From Clostridia bacterium BRH_c25 (GTDB lineage Bacteria; Bacillota_A; Clostridia; Lutisporales; Lutisporaceae), in contig LOES01000141.1 of the NCBI GenBank assembly GCA_001515955.1, positions 1 to 13,513 of the forward strand: DNA of 13,513 nt, read 5' to 3'. The notes under the pieces are model-generated. The model was not told where the DNA came from and did not search any database. It saw only the letters and a program-made list of their open reading frames with translations. This document shows, piece by piece, positions 1 to 6,678 of the stretch. The position numbers and the translations under genes were made by a program. Numbering within the stretch: position 1 is the first letter of the stretch; every line of letters begins with the position of its first letter.

Positions 1-2
1 TA

Positions 3-173
3 TCCCTTAGCTATGACATGGCTGCTTGTATAAGTATACACCGTTATTCAGACTACGTAGCTTTTGGGTTGTTTGTAATCAAGCTGGGGCGACCAACAGG
101 TTGCCTCTTTAATTATGAGCAAAGCAGAAAATTGGAGCAGCCACGTTGTTTGTCTTTACCTAAAGGCTATTAA
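3..173 (+). other. Open frame running in from the left edge (possible 3' end of a gene)
   Basis: Reading from base 3 the frame stays open for 56 codons and ends at TAA 171-173. The predicted tail ends in the residues LEQPRCLSLPKGY. I recognise no domain in it. A second frame across the same DNA (from TCA at 79 to TAA at 188-190) is open too, and the stretch from 87 to 187 is bounded by a perfect inverted repeat. That pattern is more typical of a structured RNA or small repeat element than of a protein tail, so coding status is doubtful. The upstream part lies outside the window. Confidence 0.2.
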
Positions 174-187
174 TGGTCGCCCTTTTT
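87..187 (+). ncRNA. Putative structured RNA closed by a 9-bp stem with U-tract
   Basis: A perfect 9-bp inverted repeat (GGGCGACCA at 87-95, TGGTCGCCC at 174-182) encloses about 78 bases and is followed at once by TTTTT (183-187), like an intrinsic terminator end. Inside, GGUUGC-C-UC at 99-107 can pair with GAGCAGCC at 135-142 with one bulged C, and CUUU/AAAG at 154-165 can form a small hairpin. Bases 19-26 (TGGCTGCT) could instead pair with 136-143, which would give an alternative fold. It matches no riboswitch, SRP, 6S or tmRNA signature that I can identify. The gene to its right is on the opposite strand, so it is not a leader of that gene. It could also be a small mobile repeat whose ends are the GGGCGACCA stem. 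Confidence 0.3.
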
Positions 188-219
188 AAATACCCCGAAA
201 CCCCGTGACCTCAAAAACT

Positions 220-327
220 ATACCCAGCAGGAATACCTAAACCCCTTGCATTACTCCAGCGCCGTGCTAAAACACGCGCAACCCGTAACGCGAAACGCGT
301 AATCCATACCCAACAGGAATACCCTAA
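220..327 (+). repeat. Imperfect 21/22-bp direct repeat pair, 86 bp apart
   Basis: ATACCCAGCAGGAATACCTAA at 220-240 recurs at 306-327 with one G-to-A change and one inserted C. The second copy overlaps the stop codon of plsC (324-326). Between the copies is a CG-rich low-complexity tract with two small hairpins: one pairs 259-266 with 273-279 through one bulged C, and one is ACGCG/CGCGT at 288-300. No long T-run follows on either strand, so a classical terminator for plsC is not evident here. Confidence 0.5.
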
Positions 328-1028
328 CTGTACACTCCCCTATATCCGGGCTCCAGCATTGCCGCAATCTTTCTCATGGAATAATCAGCGCACATTTCCT
401 CCCAGTCTGAATCAGCAGGACATTCATTTTTAGGCGGAAGCGTAAAAGGTTCTCCAACTTTAACCATAACCTTTGACCTTCTGAGCTTCTCACCACCCAT
501 GTCATTATCATCAATGGGAAGGACTATTTCCGTTCCTTCTATAGCTATGGGCACCACAGGCACATCAGCCAGCTTGACAAGGAGGATGAAACCTTTTTTG
601 ACAGGAATAAGGGAGCCTGTCCTGCTGCGTGTACCCTCCGGGAATATTACCACCGAGCCTCCTGTCTTGAGATGCCTGAGAGCGGATTTTATCGCGTTCT
701 TATCAGGACTTCCGGGAGTTATGGGTATATGGTCTATGCTCTTAAGAAAAAAGGAGGTGAAAGCATTTTTCCCAAGCTTGGTTCCTGCCATGAAGGCTGC
801 CGAATTGTTTTTCAACAGATTGTTCAATATGACACCGTCAATATTGCTCAGGTGGTTCGATATAAATATCGTGGGTGTGTTTTCTCTTTCAGACAATATT
901 TCTTTTCCCTGTATTTCCACTTCTGCGTACTTACCCAGCAAATAGTTTGTGAGTGCCCTTCCCAGAAGATGAATAAAGCTGTCAGGAAGTAAGTTGATAA
1001 GCGGAAGAATAATTTTGAGTGTTTTCAT
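324..1028 (-). CDS. plsC: 1-acyl-sn-glycerol-3-phosphate acyltransferase (PlsC/LPLAT family)
   Basis: This enzyme acylates lysophosphatidic acid at the sn-2 position to make phosphatidic acid, at the cytoplasmic face of the membrane. The 234-residue length is normal for bacterial PlsC. Visible family motifs are the catalytic NHLSNID (HX4D, His59 and Asp64), the glycerol-phosphate-binding FPEGTRSRTG at 129-138, and VPVVPIAIEGTE at 156-167. The hydrophobic N-terminus (about residues 5-30) fits membrane association. ATG at 1028 is chosen because GCGAGG lies at 1035-1040 at good spacing. The gene has its own promoter (see 1060-1088) and follows the lipoprotein gene on the same strand with an 88-base gap. 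Family membership is secure. The exact acyl donor (acyl-CoA, acyl-ACP) and acceptor cannot be read from sequence. Confidence 0.93.
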   Translation of the reverse strand: MKTLKIILPLINLLPDSFIHLLGRALTNYLLGKYAEVEIQGKEILSERENTPTIFISNHLSNIDGVILNNLLKNNSAAFMAGTKLGKNAFTSFFLKSIDHIPITPGSPDKNAIKSALRHLKTGGSVVIFPEGTRSRTGSLIPVKKGFILLVKLADVPVVPIAIEGTEIVLPIDDNDMGGEKLRRSKVMVKVGEPFTLPPKNECPADSDWEEMCADYSMRKIAAMLEPGYRGVYS

Positions 1029-1059
1029 ATAATACCTCGCTCAAAGTTTTTCTTTTGTA

Positions 1060-1088
1060 ATTATAGCATATAATATGATGAATGATAA
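1060..1088 (-). promoter_or_regulatory. Sigma-A promoter of plsC
   Basis: On the minus strand TTATCA (1083-1088) and TATAAT (1060-1065) are separated by 17 bases, with TG one base before the -10 (extended -10). The -35 box lies inside the 18-bp inverted repeat that ends the upstream lipoprotein gene. Transcription would begin near 1053, with GCGAGG (1035-1040) as ribosome site. Confidence 0.6.
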
Positions 1089-1121
1089 GAACCCCAATTG
1101 AATATTGGGGTTCTTATCATT
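1081..1121 (-). terminator. Perfect 18-bp inverted repeat at the end of the lipoprotein gene
   Basis: Bases 1081-1098 are exactly complementary to 1104-1121, with a 5-base loop (1099-1103). The arm at 1104-1121 includes the lipoprotein stop codon (1117-1119). On the minus strand the hairpin is followed by an AT-rich stretch without a long uninterrupted T-run, so termination may be partial. It could equally act as a 3' mRNA stabiliser. Confidence 0.6.
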
Positions 1122-2070
1122 CGCCGGCTTTTTCAGCCGCTTTCTCAATTTCGTCGGTAAGTTTTAAAAGAACCTCTGTTTTAGCTTCAACTATCATATC
1201 ATTTTTTGCAATGACTGCATTTTTCAGATCTGCAAAGGCGAACTCAAATTTACTGACAATTTCGGCATTATTACTTTTGAGCTTTGGCCTGGCAGCCATC
1301 CAGACACTTTCAAAGTATAACAGTACATCATTTGCACCTGTAAATTCCTGTTTTTCGCTTAAAAGCTTTATTTTCTTTGCAGCGAACCTGAGTCTGTCAA
1401 GATCGGGTGGAATTTTTGATTCATAGAGCATATAGAAGTCCGGAAGGTATTTGTACAGTTGATTTACCTCCAGGAGGCTCTGATAAGCATCCTGGGCTTC
1501 CACTGTCCTTGTTAGATTATTCAGCGATGATTCAAAATCGTTGATTGCTGTTTGCATTGCAAAATCGGATATGGCTTTTGCCTCATAACTATTCCATGAG
1601 CTATGGAGTTCTAATATATCCTTTTTAATGCTTTCAAATTTCTTATATTTTTCCTGCTCCAGCTTAAGCGCTAACTGTTCAGGGGTTAGCTTCGGGGCTT
1701 GTGACTGCTGCTTCTCTTCTCCGCCGCCACCACCGCTGCCGCCGCCACCGCCGCTTTCTCCTCCTCCTGACTGTCCCCCCTGCTCTTCTTCCTTCTTTTT
1801 ATCGCCTTCAGAGGCTTGCTTTTCAATTTTCTCCTGCTGTATGAACATCGGTTTCTTACCCTCTTCGTGTACTGCCTCAAGAGCTTTTTCCACCTTCTCA
1901 ATGCTTTCCTTCAGTTTATCCAATTCATCGGGGGGCTTTTTTTCCTCTTCTTCCTTCCGTACCTTTTCCAGATCAGGCTTTTTTTGGGGGGAACAGGAAG
2001 CAATGCTCAATAGGGATAATATGATAAGTACCGGTGCCATATATCTATATATAAACTTTGAGATATTCAA
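1117..2070 (-). CDS. Lipoprotein of unknown function with charged helical and poly-Gly linker
   Basis: I do not recognise a named family. The product of about 317 residues begins with a type II signal peptide ending in the lipobox SIASC (lipidated Cys at residue 26), so it should be anchored on the outer face of the membrane. A Lys/Glu-rich, probably coiled-coil stretch (about residues 30-97) and a Gly/Ser tract (about 98-117, runs of five Gly) lead to a mostly helical C-terminal domain of about 190 residues. Start choice: the longest frame begins at GTG 2079, but that GTG is part of a near-perfect Shine-Dalgarno (AGAGGTGAT). TTG at 2070 sits 7 bases after AGGTG and is the better start. ATG at 2040 would keep the signal peptide but has no ribosome site. 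The linker suggests a tethered domain reaching away from the membrane. Confidence 0.8.
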   Translation of the reverse strand: MNISKFIYRYMAPVLIILSLLSIASCSPQKKPDLEKVRKEEEEKKPPDELDKLKESIEKVEKALEAVHEEGKKPMFIQQEKIEKQASEGDKKKEEEQGGQSGGGESGGGGGSGGGGGEEKQQSQAPKLTPEQLALKLEQEKYKKFESIKKDILELHSSWNSYEAKAISDFAMQTAINDFESSLNNLTRTVEAQDAYQSLLEVNQLYKYLPDFYMLYESKIPPDLDRLRFAAKKIKLLSEKQEFTGANDVLLYFESVWMAARPKLKSNNAEIVSKFEFAFADLKNAVIAKNDMIVEAKTEVLLKLTDEIEKAAEKAGE

Positions 2071-2161
2071 AAAAATCACCTCTTGAACTTTATTATTTCC
2101 TTAATTGTTTTTTTCTATTATCTCAGAAGCGGATATGATTTACGTATCGTTTCTAAATATC

Positions 2162-2177
2162 TTTCCAATTTTGGAAA
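2162..2177. promoter_or_regulatory. Palindrome TTTCCAA-TT-TTGGAAA in the divergent intergenic region
   Basis: A perfect 7-bp inverted repeat with a 2-base centre lies between the divergent lipoprotein and racemase genes, about 20 bases upstream of the racemase -35 box. It has the shape of a protein-binding operator. Nothing in the sequence identifies the regulator. Confidence 0.35.
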
Positions 2178-2195
2178 TTCAACTGTATGTAGATG

Positions 2196-2225
2196 TTGTT
2201 AGTTAAGGTTTGAATTTGTTATAAT
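2196..2225 (+). promoter_or_regulatory. Sigma-A promoter upstream of the racemase gene
   Basis: TTGTTA (2196-2201) and a perfect TATAAT (2220-2225) are separated by 18 bases. This is the only strong promoter seen ahead of the racemase-to-flavoprotein gene series, so it may drive several of those genes. Confidence 0.6.
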
Positions 2226-2270
2226 TACAGTAATGTCAAGCAAAATTCAATGATGACGGGGAGTGGGTTT

Positions 2271-2993
2271 ATGAGAACCATTGGAATAATAGGCGGAATG
2301 GGACCTTTGGCTGCTGCCAGATTATTTGAGCGAATAGTCGTACTCACAAAAGCAAAATGTGATAATGAACATATTCCGATAATAATTGACAATAATACAA
2401 ATATACCGGACAGGACAAAACATATATTGAACAATGGGGACAGTCCGGCAGGTGAGCTGGTCAAATCTGCATCAAGACTTGAGCTTATGGGAGCTGATGT
2501 AATAATCATAGCGTGCAATACTGCGCATTATCACTTTGATGAAATTGTAAGGTCTGTTAAAATTCCAGTTATAAATATGATTGAGGAAACAGCAAAGTAT
2601 ATAAGACAAAGCTGTCCTGATGTAAAGTGCGCAGGCTTGATTGCAACGGAAGGCACCTGCAAATCCGGAATATACCGGAGAGTCTTTGAAAGGTCCGGAT
2701 TGGAGCTTGTCATGCCTGAGCCTGAAGAACAGCGGCATATAACGGATTTAATCTATGATGTAAAAAAGTACGGCGAGGATATAGATCCTGAAAACACTAT
2801 AAAGGTAGTGTCGGCATTAAGGAACCGTGGGGCTGAGGTGATGGTTCTCGGCTGCACTGAGCTTCCCATTGTTTTTGGAAGGTTCGATATATGCAGCAGT
2901 TATGTGGATTCTTCCGAGGTGCTGGCAATGAGCGCAATAGCTTACGCGGGAAAAGAGATCAATTATGAGAAGCTTGATAAACGTATGAAGTGA
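2271..2993 (+). CDS. Aspartate/glutamate racemase family protein
   Basis: Cofactor-independent racemase of the Asp/Glu racemase superfamily, 240 residues, the usual size for aspartate racemases. It interconverts L- and D-amino acids with two cysteines as acid/base. These are visible as ACNTAH (Cys82) and GCTELP (Cys195). The N-terminal IGIIGGMGPLAA (4-15) and NIPDRT (44-49) are typical of the aspartate-racemase branch (RacD/YgeA-like) rather than of MurI. The start is ATG 2271, preceded by GGGGAG at 2258-2263 with 7-base spacing. The upstream in-frame ATGs at 2250 and 2253 lack a ribosome site. The most likely substrate is aspartate, but YgeA-like enzymes can prefer other amino acids, so substrate is inferred only. 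It heads a plus-strand gene series with unrelated functions. Confidence 0.9.
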   Translation: MRTIGIIGGMGPLAAARLFERIVVLTKAKCDNEHIPIIIDNNTNIPDRTKHILNNGDSPAGELVKSASRLELMGADVIIIACNTAHYHFDEIVRSVKIPVINMIEETAKYIRQSCPDVKCAGLIATEGTCKSGIYRRVFERSGLELVMPEPEEQRHITDLIYDVKKYGEDIDPENTIKVVSALRNRGAEVMVLGCTELPIVFGRFDICSSYVDSSEVLAMSAIAYAGKEINYEKLDKRMK

Positions 2994-3018
2994 TTTTTTA
3001 GCAGTTTTCTGATAGTAT

Positions 3019-3046
3019 AGATATTAGATACGAGATACGAGATGCG
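3019..3046 (+). repeat. Four tandem 7-bp units (AGATACG type)
   Basis: The intergenic region before the DUF1461 gene contains AGATATT, AGATACG, AGATACG and AGATGCG in direct succession, ending three bases before the ribosome site region. It is a short tandem repeat likely to vary in copy number by slippage. Because it lies just upstream of the Shine-Dalgarno (3052-3056), length changes could alter the leader but not the reading frame. Confidence 0.6.
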
Positions 3047-3064
3047 AGGTTAGGAGAGATGCAA

Positions 3065-3754
3065 ATGAAAAAGTTAAGAATAATATTTATAGCTTTGTTT
3101 GTAGTATTAGTGCCAATTGCTCTGCTGCTTACCGACGTACAGCTGGTGGCATACAACCGGGACTATTACAGGGCTGAATACGCTAAATACGGTATTCCTG
3201 AAACTATAGGCATGAGTATGGATAATCTTATGAATTCAACGGAAGAGCTTCTGCTATATCTTGACAATAAAAGAGATGACCTGGATTTTAAAGGGAGCTT
3301 CACAAAAGGTGAGGAGGAATTCTTCAGCCAAAGAGATAAGCAGCATATGGTCGATGTCAAGGATCTTTTTGTCAAGGGGCGCTTTATCAGGAACCTTTCG
3401 TCCATATACATATTAGGCTTTCTTCTGCTATTATTTTGGAAGAAGCCTTTTAAAGACCGGCTGCGGAAGCTGGCACGCTGCGGTATTGCAGCAGCGGTGG
3501 CAGGAATTGCACCTGTGCTTATAATTGTTGTATTGATGAGAATTGATTTTTACAAGTATTTCACTGTGTTTCATGAGATATTCTTTACCAATGACTTGTG
3601 GCTGCTGGACCCGGCCACAGATAGGCTGATAAATATTTTTCCGCAGGATTTTTTCACTGATATGGCTTTCAGCATATCTTACCTGTACATTGCAGAGATG
3701 GCGGCAATACTGGTTGGCAGTCTGCTGTTAGTGAGATTTGCAAAATTTGAATGA
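3065..3754 (+). CDS. DUF1461 / TIGR01906 family integral membrane protein
   Basis: Four-helix membrane protein of 229 residues in a Firmicute family of unknown function. Membrane segments are at about 5-24, 110-125, 141-158 and 203-224. A large extracytoplasmic loop separates the first two. Family hallmarks are RDKQHMVDVKDLF (90-102) and HEIFFTNDLW (170-179) followed by DRLINIFPQDFF (186-197). ATG at 3065 is chosen because AGGAG (3052-3056) stands 8 bases before it. The ATG at 3059 is only 2 bases from the same site. The gene ends 47 bases before the GerMN lipoprotein start. Biochemical role is unknown for the family. Confidence 0.85.
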   Translation: MKKLRIIFIALFVVLVPIALLLTDVQLVAYNRDYYRAEYAKYGIPETIGMSMDNLMNSTEELLLYLDNKRDDLDFKGSFTKGEEEFFSQRDKQHMVDVKDLFVKGRFIRNLSSIYILGFLLLLFWKKPFKDRLRKLARCGIAAAVAGIAPVLIIVVLMRIDFYKYFTVFHEIFFTNDLWLLDPATDRLINIFPQDFFTDMAFSISYLYIAEMAAILVGSLLLVRFAKFE

Positions 3755-3801
3755 AGAATGCAAAATGTATTTCGCGAAATATATTACATGGAGGTTTTAT
3801 A

Positions 3802-4710
3802 ATGAAAAGGTTGTGCCTGTTACTAGCATTTGTCATGTTATTTACCTCAGGCTGCTTTCCGAAGGATCAAACAAAATCCGAGAGTATCAAGCTTTATTAT
3901 GCTGTTAAAGGCAATGCCGGCTTGGGGGTGGAAAACAGGGACATAGAATATAAGGATGCAGCAAGCAAATATTCGAATACTCTCAGTGAGCTGATTAAAG
4001 GGCCTTCTGACGGCAGCAAATTTGAAACAAGCATCGATAAGGCTACAAGGATACTGGGCGTTGATGTGGAAAATGAGAATTTGACGGTCAATTTTTCCAA
4101 GGAATTCAATGTCTTTTCCGGCAGCCTTCATGAAGCGGCTGTGGTAGCTTCTGTAGTAGATACAATGTTGCAGTTTGACGAGCTTAAGAAGGTGAGAATA
4201 CTTGTAGAAGGGCAGGAACTGATTGCCCCCGGCGGAGAGCCTTATGGCTTCATGGAGTTTATAGACTTCAGCATCGGAGATATGGTGGAGCGGGAGATTA
4301 TTCTATACTTTGCAGATTCTCAGGCCATGTATATGATTCCGGAGAAAAGGTCTGTGTTTGTGAAAAAAGACATAGGAGATGCTGAATTTTACCGTGTAGT
4401 ACTTGAGGAGCTTATAAAAGGGCCCAATACGGAAAATTTATATAGAACGATACCTGAAGAGGTTAAGGTTGAATACATAGAGATGGAGGAGGATCTGCTG
4501 AAGGTGGATTTTTCACAGGAAATGTATACAAAGCACTGGCGGGGGGCGGCAGGAGAATTGATGACAGTAAATTCAATTGCCAACACAATGACGGAATTTG
4601 AGAATATTAAGCAAGTAATGCCTACGGTGGATGGAGGACCCCTGAGTATAGAGCATATGGTGGTTGAGGAGCCTTTGGTCAGGAATGAGAGTATAATATA
4701 CAGGCAATAG
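3802..4710 (+). CDS. Lipoprotein with two GerMN (spore germination GerM-like) domains
   Basis: A 302-residue exported lipoprotein. The signal peptide is MKRLCLLLAFVMLFTSGC, with the lipidated Cys at residue 18. Two copies of the GerMN fold follow. In copy 1 (about 30-140) LSELIKGP is at 61-68, VNFSKEF at 96-102 and VEG at 135-137. In copy 2 (about 165-280) LEELIKGP is at 201-208, VDFSQEM at 235-241 and VDG at 276-278. GerM in Bacillus is a double-GerMN lipoprotein needed for sporulation and germination, and GerMN modules are thought to bind peptidoglycan or partner proteins. The start is ATG 3802, with GGAGG (3790-3794) 7 bases upstream. An in-frame ATG at 3751 overlaps the previous stop but lacks a ribosome site and would bury the signal peptide. 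A sporulation role is inferred from the family, not shown here. Confidence 0.85.
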   Translation: MKRLCLLLAFVMLFTSGCFPKDQTKSESIKLYYAVKGNAGLGVENRDIEYKDAASKYSNTLSELIKGPSDGSKFETSIDKATRILGVDVENENLTVNFSKEFNVFSGSLHEAAVVASVVDTMLQFDELKKVRILVEGQELIAPGGEPYGFMEFIDFSIGDMVEREIILYFADSQAMYMIPEKRSVFVKKDIGDAEFYRVVLEELIKGPNTENLYRTIPEEVKVEYIEMEEDLLKVDFSQEMYTKHWRGAAGELMTVNSIANTMTEFENIKQVMPTVDGGPLSIEHMVVEEPLVRNESIIYRQ

Positions 4711-4715
4711 GGGGT

Positions 4716-4740
4716 AGGGGCGACTCATGAATCGCCCGTA
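4716..4740 (+). repeat. Short GGGCGA/TCGCCC hairpin repeat
   Basis: GGGCGA (4718-4723) and TCGCCC (4732-4737) form a 6-bp stem around an 8-base loop, directly after the GerMN gene. No T-run follows, so it is not a good terminator. Its stem shares GGGCGA/TCGCCC with the longer inverted repeat at 87-182 and resembles small palindromic repeats scattered in clostridial genomes. Confidence 0.45.
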
Positions 4741-4781
4741 AAGGCTAGTGAGCATAAAATAACCAGTAAGGAGATTTAGAT

Positions 4782-5747
4782 TTGGAATCTGAAAATACCG
4801 GGGGAATATCCTTTTTCAGTGCTAATATTTTGTACATGGCAATAATGCTTCTGTTTGTCACTGTAGGGTATGTTGCGCAAAACTGGGACTTTAACTATGG
4901 GATATTGATAACAGAGTTTCTGCTTATTGCACTGCCGACATTAATATATGTAAAAGCAAGGGGTGCGGCTATAAAAAGCGAGCTTAGATTCAATAGCTTG
5001 AGTCTTGTTGATGCGCTGCTTGTAATTGTTGCTTTTGTTGCAGCTTATTTTGTAGCAGTTTTTATAAATCTGCTTGGTCAAATTCTGATCAGCATGCTGG
5101 GTAGGCTTATTGTGCCGGATATTCCATTTGCGACTGATCCGGCAGAGTATATCATGCTTCTTTTTATAATAGCAGGCTCTGCAGGCATTTGTGAGGAAAT
5201 ATTGTTCCGGGGCTTCATACTCCGGGCTTATGAAAAACTCGGGATGTGGCCGAATATAATAATTACGGCATTGCTTTTTTCCATATTGCATCTTAATATA
5301 CAAAACATTTTGGCACCCTTCTTTTTGGGTATAATACTCGGCTTTGTAGTATATAAGACAAATTCGATATTTGCAGGGATTTTAGGGCACTTTATAAACA
5401 ATGCAATTTCTGTTACCTGGGGCTATGTAATAATGAACCTGCCTTTTTATGAAGATATGAATATTGAGCAGGTTCAGGAAGGTATGACTACACAATCCCT
5501 GATTGGTGCTGTTATTCTTTTCGGTATAATACTCCCCTTGGCAGGAACTATTATGGTTATATGCCTGAAGGCGATAAGCGACAGACATCCTGAAATGACT
5601 GCAAATAGGGCTGATGTTCGCTTTATCAATATTATAAAGAGTATAAGGCTGTCCTGGCCTTTATTAATAAGCCTTCTGATATTTATTGGAATGATGACTA
5701 TGGAAATCAGCCTTATAGTAAGTGGAAAACCGTTTATAAATCTTTAG
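4782..5747 (+). CDS. CPBP family intramembrane glutamic endopeptidase (Abi/CAAX type)
   Basis: Multi-pass membrane protein of 321 residues with the three CPBP active-site motifs: EEILFRG (Glu138, Glu139, Arg143), FSILH (His170) and HFINN (His203, Asn207). The family includes eukaryotic CAAX prenyl protease Rce1 and many bacterial members linked to bacteriocin self-immunity or to cleavage of membrane proteins. The bacterial substrate is usually unknown, as here. About eight hydrophobic segments are visible. A C-terminal extension (about 240-321) adds two more helices after the catalytic core. The start is TTG 4782, supported by AAGGAG at 4768-4773 with 8-base spacing. No in-frame ATG precedes the first membrane segment, since the first internal Met is residue 19, within it. 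Family call is secure and substrate unknown. Confidence 0.88.
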   Translation: MESENTGGISFFSANILYMAIMLLFVTVGYVAQNWDFNYGILITEFLLIALPTLIYVKARGAAIKSELRFNSLSLVDALLVIVAFVAAYFVAVFINLLGQILISMLGRLIVPDIPFATDPAEYIMLLFIIAGSAGICEEILFRGFILRAYEKLGMWPNIIITALLFSILHLNIQNILAPFFLGIILGFVVYKTNSIFAGILGHFINNAISVTWGYVIMNLPFYEDMNIEQVQEGMTTQSLIGAVILFGIILPLAGTIMVICLKAISDRHPEMTANRADVRFINIIKSIRLSWPLLISLLIFIGMMTMEISLIVSGKPFINL

Positions 5748-5764
5748 AAAAGGAATGATGAAAA

Positions 5765-6616
5765 ATGATGGATGTTGCTGTCATCGGAGGAGGTCCTGCA
5801 GCGCTTTCCGCTGCATTAAACCTTAAAATAAGAAACAAAAGCTTTATACTTCTTGGAGGTAATGAAAAGGTAACAGGACTTATGAAAGCACCTCAAATAG
5901 ATAATTATCTTGGACTGAAAGGAATAAGTGGTACCGAGCTTGTAGAAAGCTTCAGAGAGCATGCCGTTTCCATGGGTGTAGAGATAAAGAAGGAGAAGGC
6001 ATATAATATACTTGATATGGGTGGGTCCTTCTCCATAAATGCCGGAACCGAGTTCTATGAAGCGAAGTCAATCATAATTGCGACAGGACATGGAAAAGCA
6101 AAGTATTTTGAGGGGGAGAAAGAATATCTTGGTAAGGGAATAGGCTACTGTGCCACCTGTGATGGTCCTTTATACAGGAACAAGCCCATTGCAATTATAG
6201 CAGAGAATGCGGAAGGAGAAGAGGAAGCCAATTTCCTTTCGGAAATCTGTTCAGAGGTATTCTATATACCTACATATCATACTGAACCAAAGCTCAAGGA
6301 TAGTGTTAAGCTGTTGAAGGAAAAGGTAACCGGTATTATAGGTGATGGAAACAAGGTCTACAGCCTGACAACCGATCAAAGGGAGCTTAAGGTTGATGCA
6401 GTATTCATTATACGGAATGTGATTCCGGTAAACCAGCTTTTAGAAGGCTTGGAGCTTTACGAAGGCTCTATAAAAACAGATAAGGATATGGCCACCAGTA
6501 TTAAGGGTGTCTTCGCATGCGGGGACTGTGCCGGAAAGCCTTACCAGATAGCGAAAGCTGTGGGAGAGGGCAATGTAGCATCACTGAGCGCAGTCAGATA
6601 TCTTGAAAAAATATAA
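5765..6616 (+). CDS. Thioredoxin-reductase-like flavoprotein lacking the NADPH-binding motifs
   Basis: FAD-dependent disulfide reductase of the thioredoxin reductase fold, 283 residues, some 25-30 shorter than standard TrxB. Seen: FAD dinucleotide motif VIGGGPAALSAA (6-17), ATGHG (106-110), redox-active CATC (Cys129, Cys132) and C-terminal FAD motif VFACGDCAGKPYQIAKAVGEG (249-269). Between Cys132 and residue 249 the NADPH domain is degenerate. The position of GGGDSA reads AENAEGEEEA (146-155), and the HRRxxxR motif for the NADPH phosphate is absent. Clostridial ferredoxin-dependent flavin thioredoxin reductases (FFTR) are known to have lost these motifs, so ferredoxin as electron donor is a reasonable inference. 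AAAAGGA (5748-5754) precedes ATG 5765; ATG 5768 is also possible. The next gene encodes a small Sec-containing redox protein, a possible partner. Confidence 0.85.
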   Translation: MMDVAVIGGGPAALSAALNLKIRNKSFILLGGNEKVTGLMKAPQIDNYLGLKGISGTELVESFREHAVSMGVEIKKEKAYNILDMGGSFSINAGTEFYEAKSIIIATGHGKAKYFEGEKEYLGKGIGYCATCDGPLYRNKPIAIIAENAEGEEEANFLSEICSEVFYIPTYHTEPKLKDSVKLLKEKVTGIIGDGNKVYSLTTDQRELKVDAVFIIRNVIPVNQLLEGLELYEGSIKTDKDMATSIKGVFACGDCAGKPYQIAKAVGEGNVASLSAVRYLEKI

Positions 6617-6632
6617 AATTGGAAATGTAATA

Positions 6633-6661
6633 TTGACAACAAAAGGAAACCATATTATAAT
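6633..6661 (+). promoter_or_regulatory. Perfect consensus sigma-A promoter of the selenoprotein gene
   Basis: TTGACA (6633-6638), exactly 17 bases, then TATAAT (6656-6661): a full 12/12 match to the consensus. Transcription should start near 6668, giving a leader of about 70 bases. A promoter this strong before a small gene suggests high expression or a need for a repressor. Confidence 0.85.
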
Positions 6662-6678
6662 AAAATTAGATGAACAGG

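Noticed and set aside
87..187. Known RNA families (SRP RNA, 6S, tmRNA, c-di-GMP or cobalamin riboswitch) for the left-edge structure
   Set aside because: None of their conserved motifs are present. A partial AGCAGCC match to the SRP core lacks the GGAAGG part, and the closing stem is too short for 6S.
291..299. Loss of the Lys in the second Walker A of the ABC ATPase (protein residues 291-299) as a defect
   Set aside because: A degenerate second Walker A is usual in double-ATPase subunits of this sugar/nucleoside family. It is not a mutation worth reporting.
499..945. Plus-strand open frame of 148 codons across plsC
   Set aside because: It is the shadow of plsC, which has all family motifs, a ribosome site and a promoter on the other strand. 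The shadow frame has no recognisable domain.
1628..2086. Proline/serine-rich plus-strand frame of 152 codons
   Set aside because: Its Pro run is the reverse reading of the Gly-rich linker of the lipoprotein gene. There is no signal or domain to support it.
4716..4740. Hairpin after the GerMN gene as a rho-independent terminator
   Set aside because: The stem is only 6 bp and is followed by GTAAAGGC, not by a T-run.
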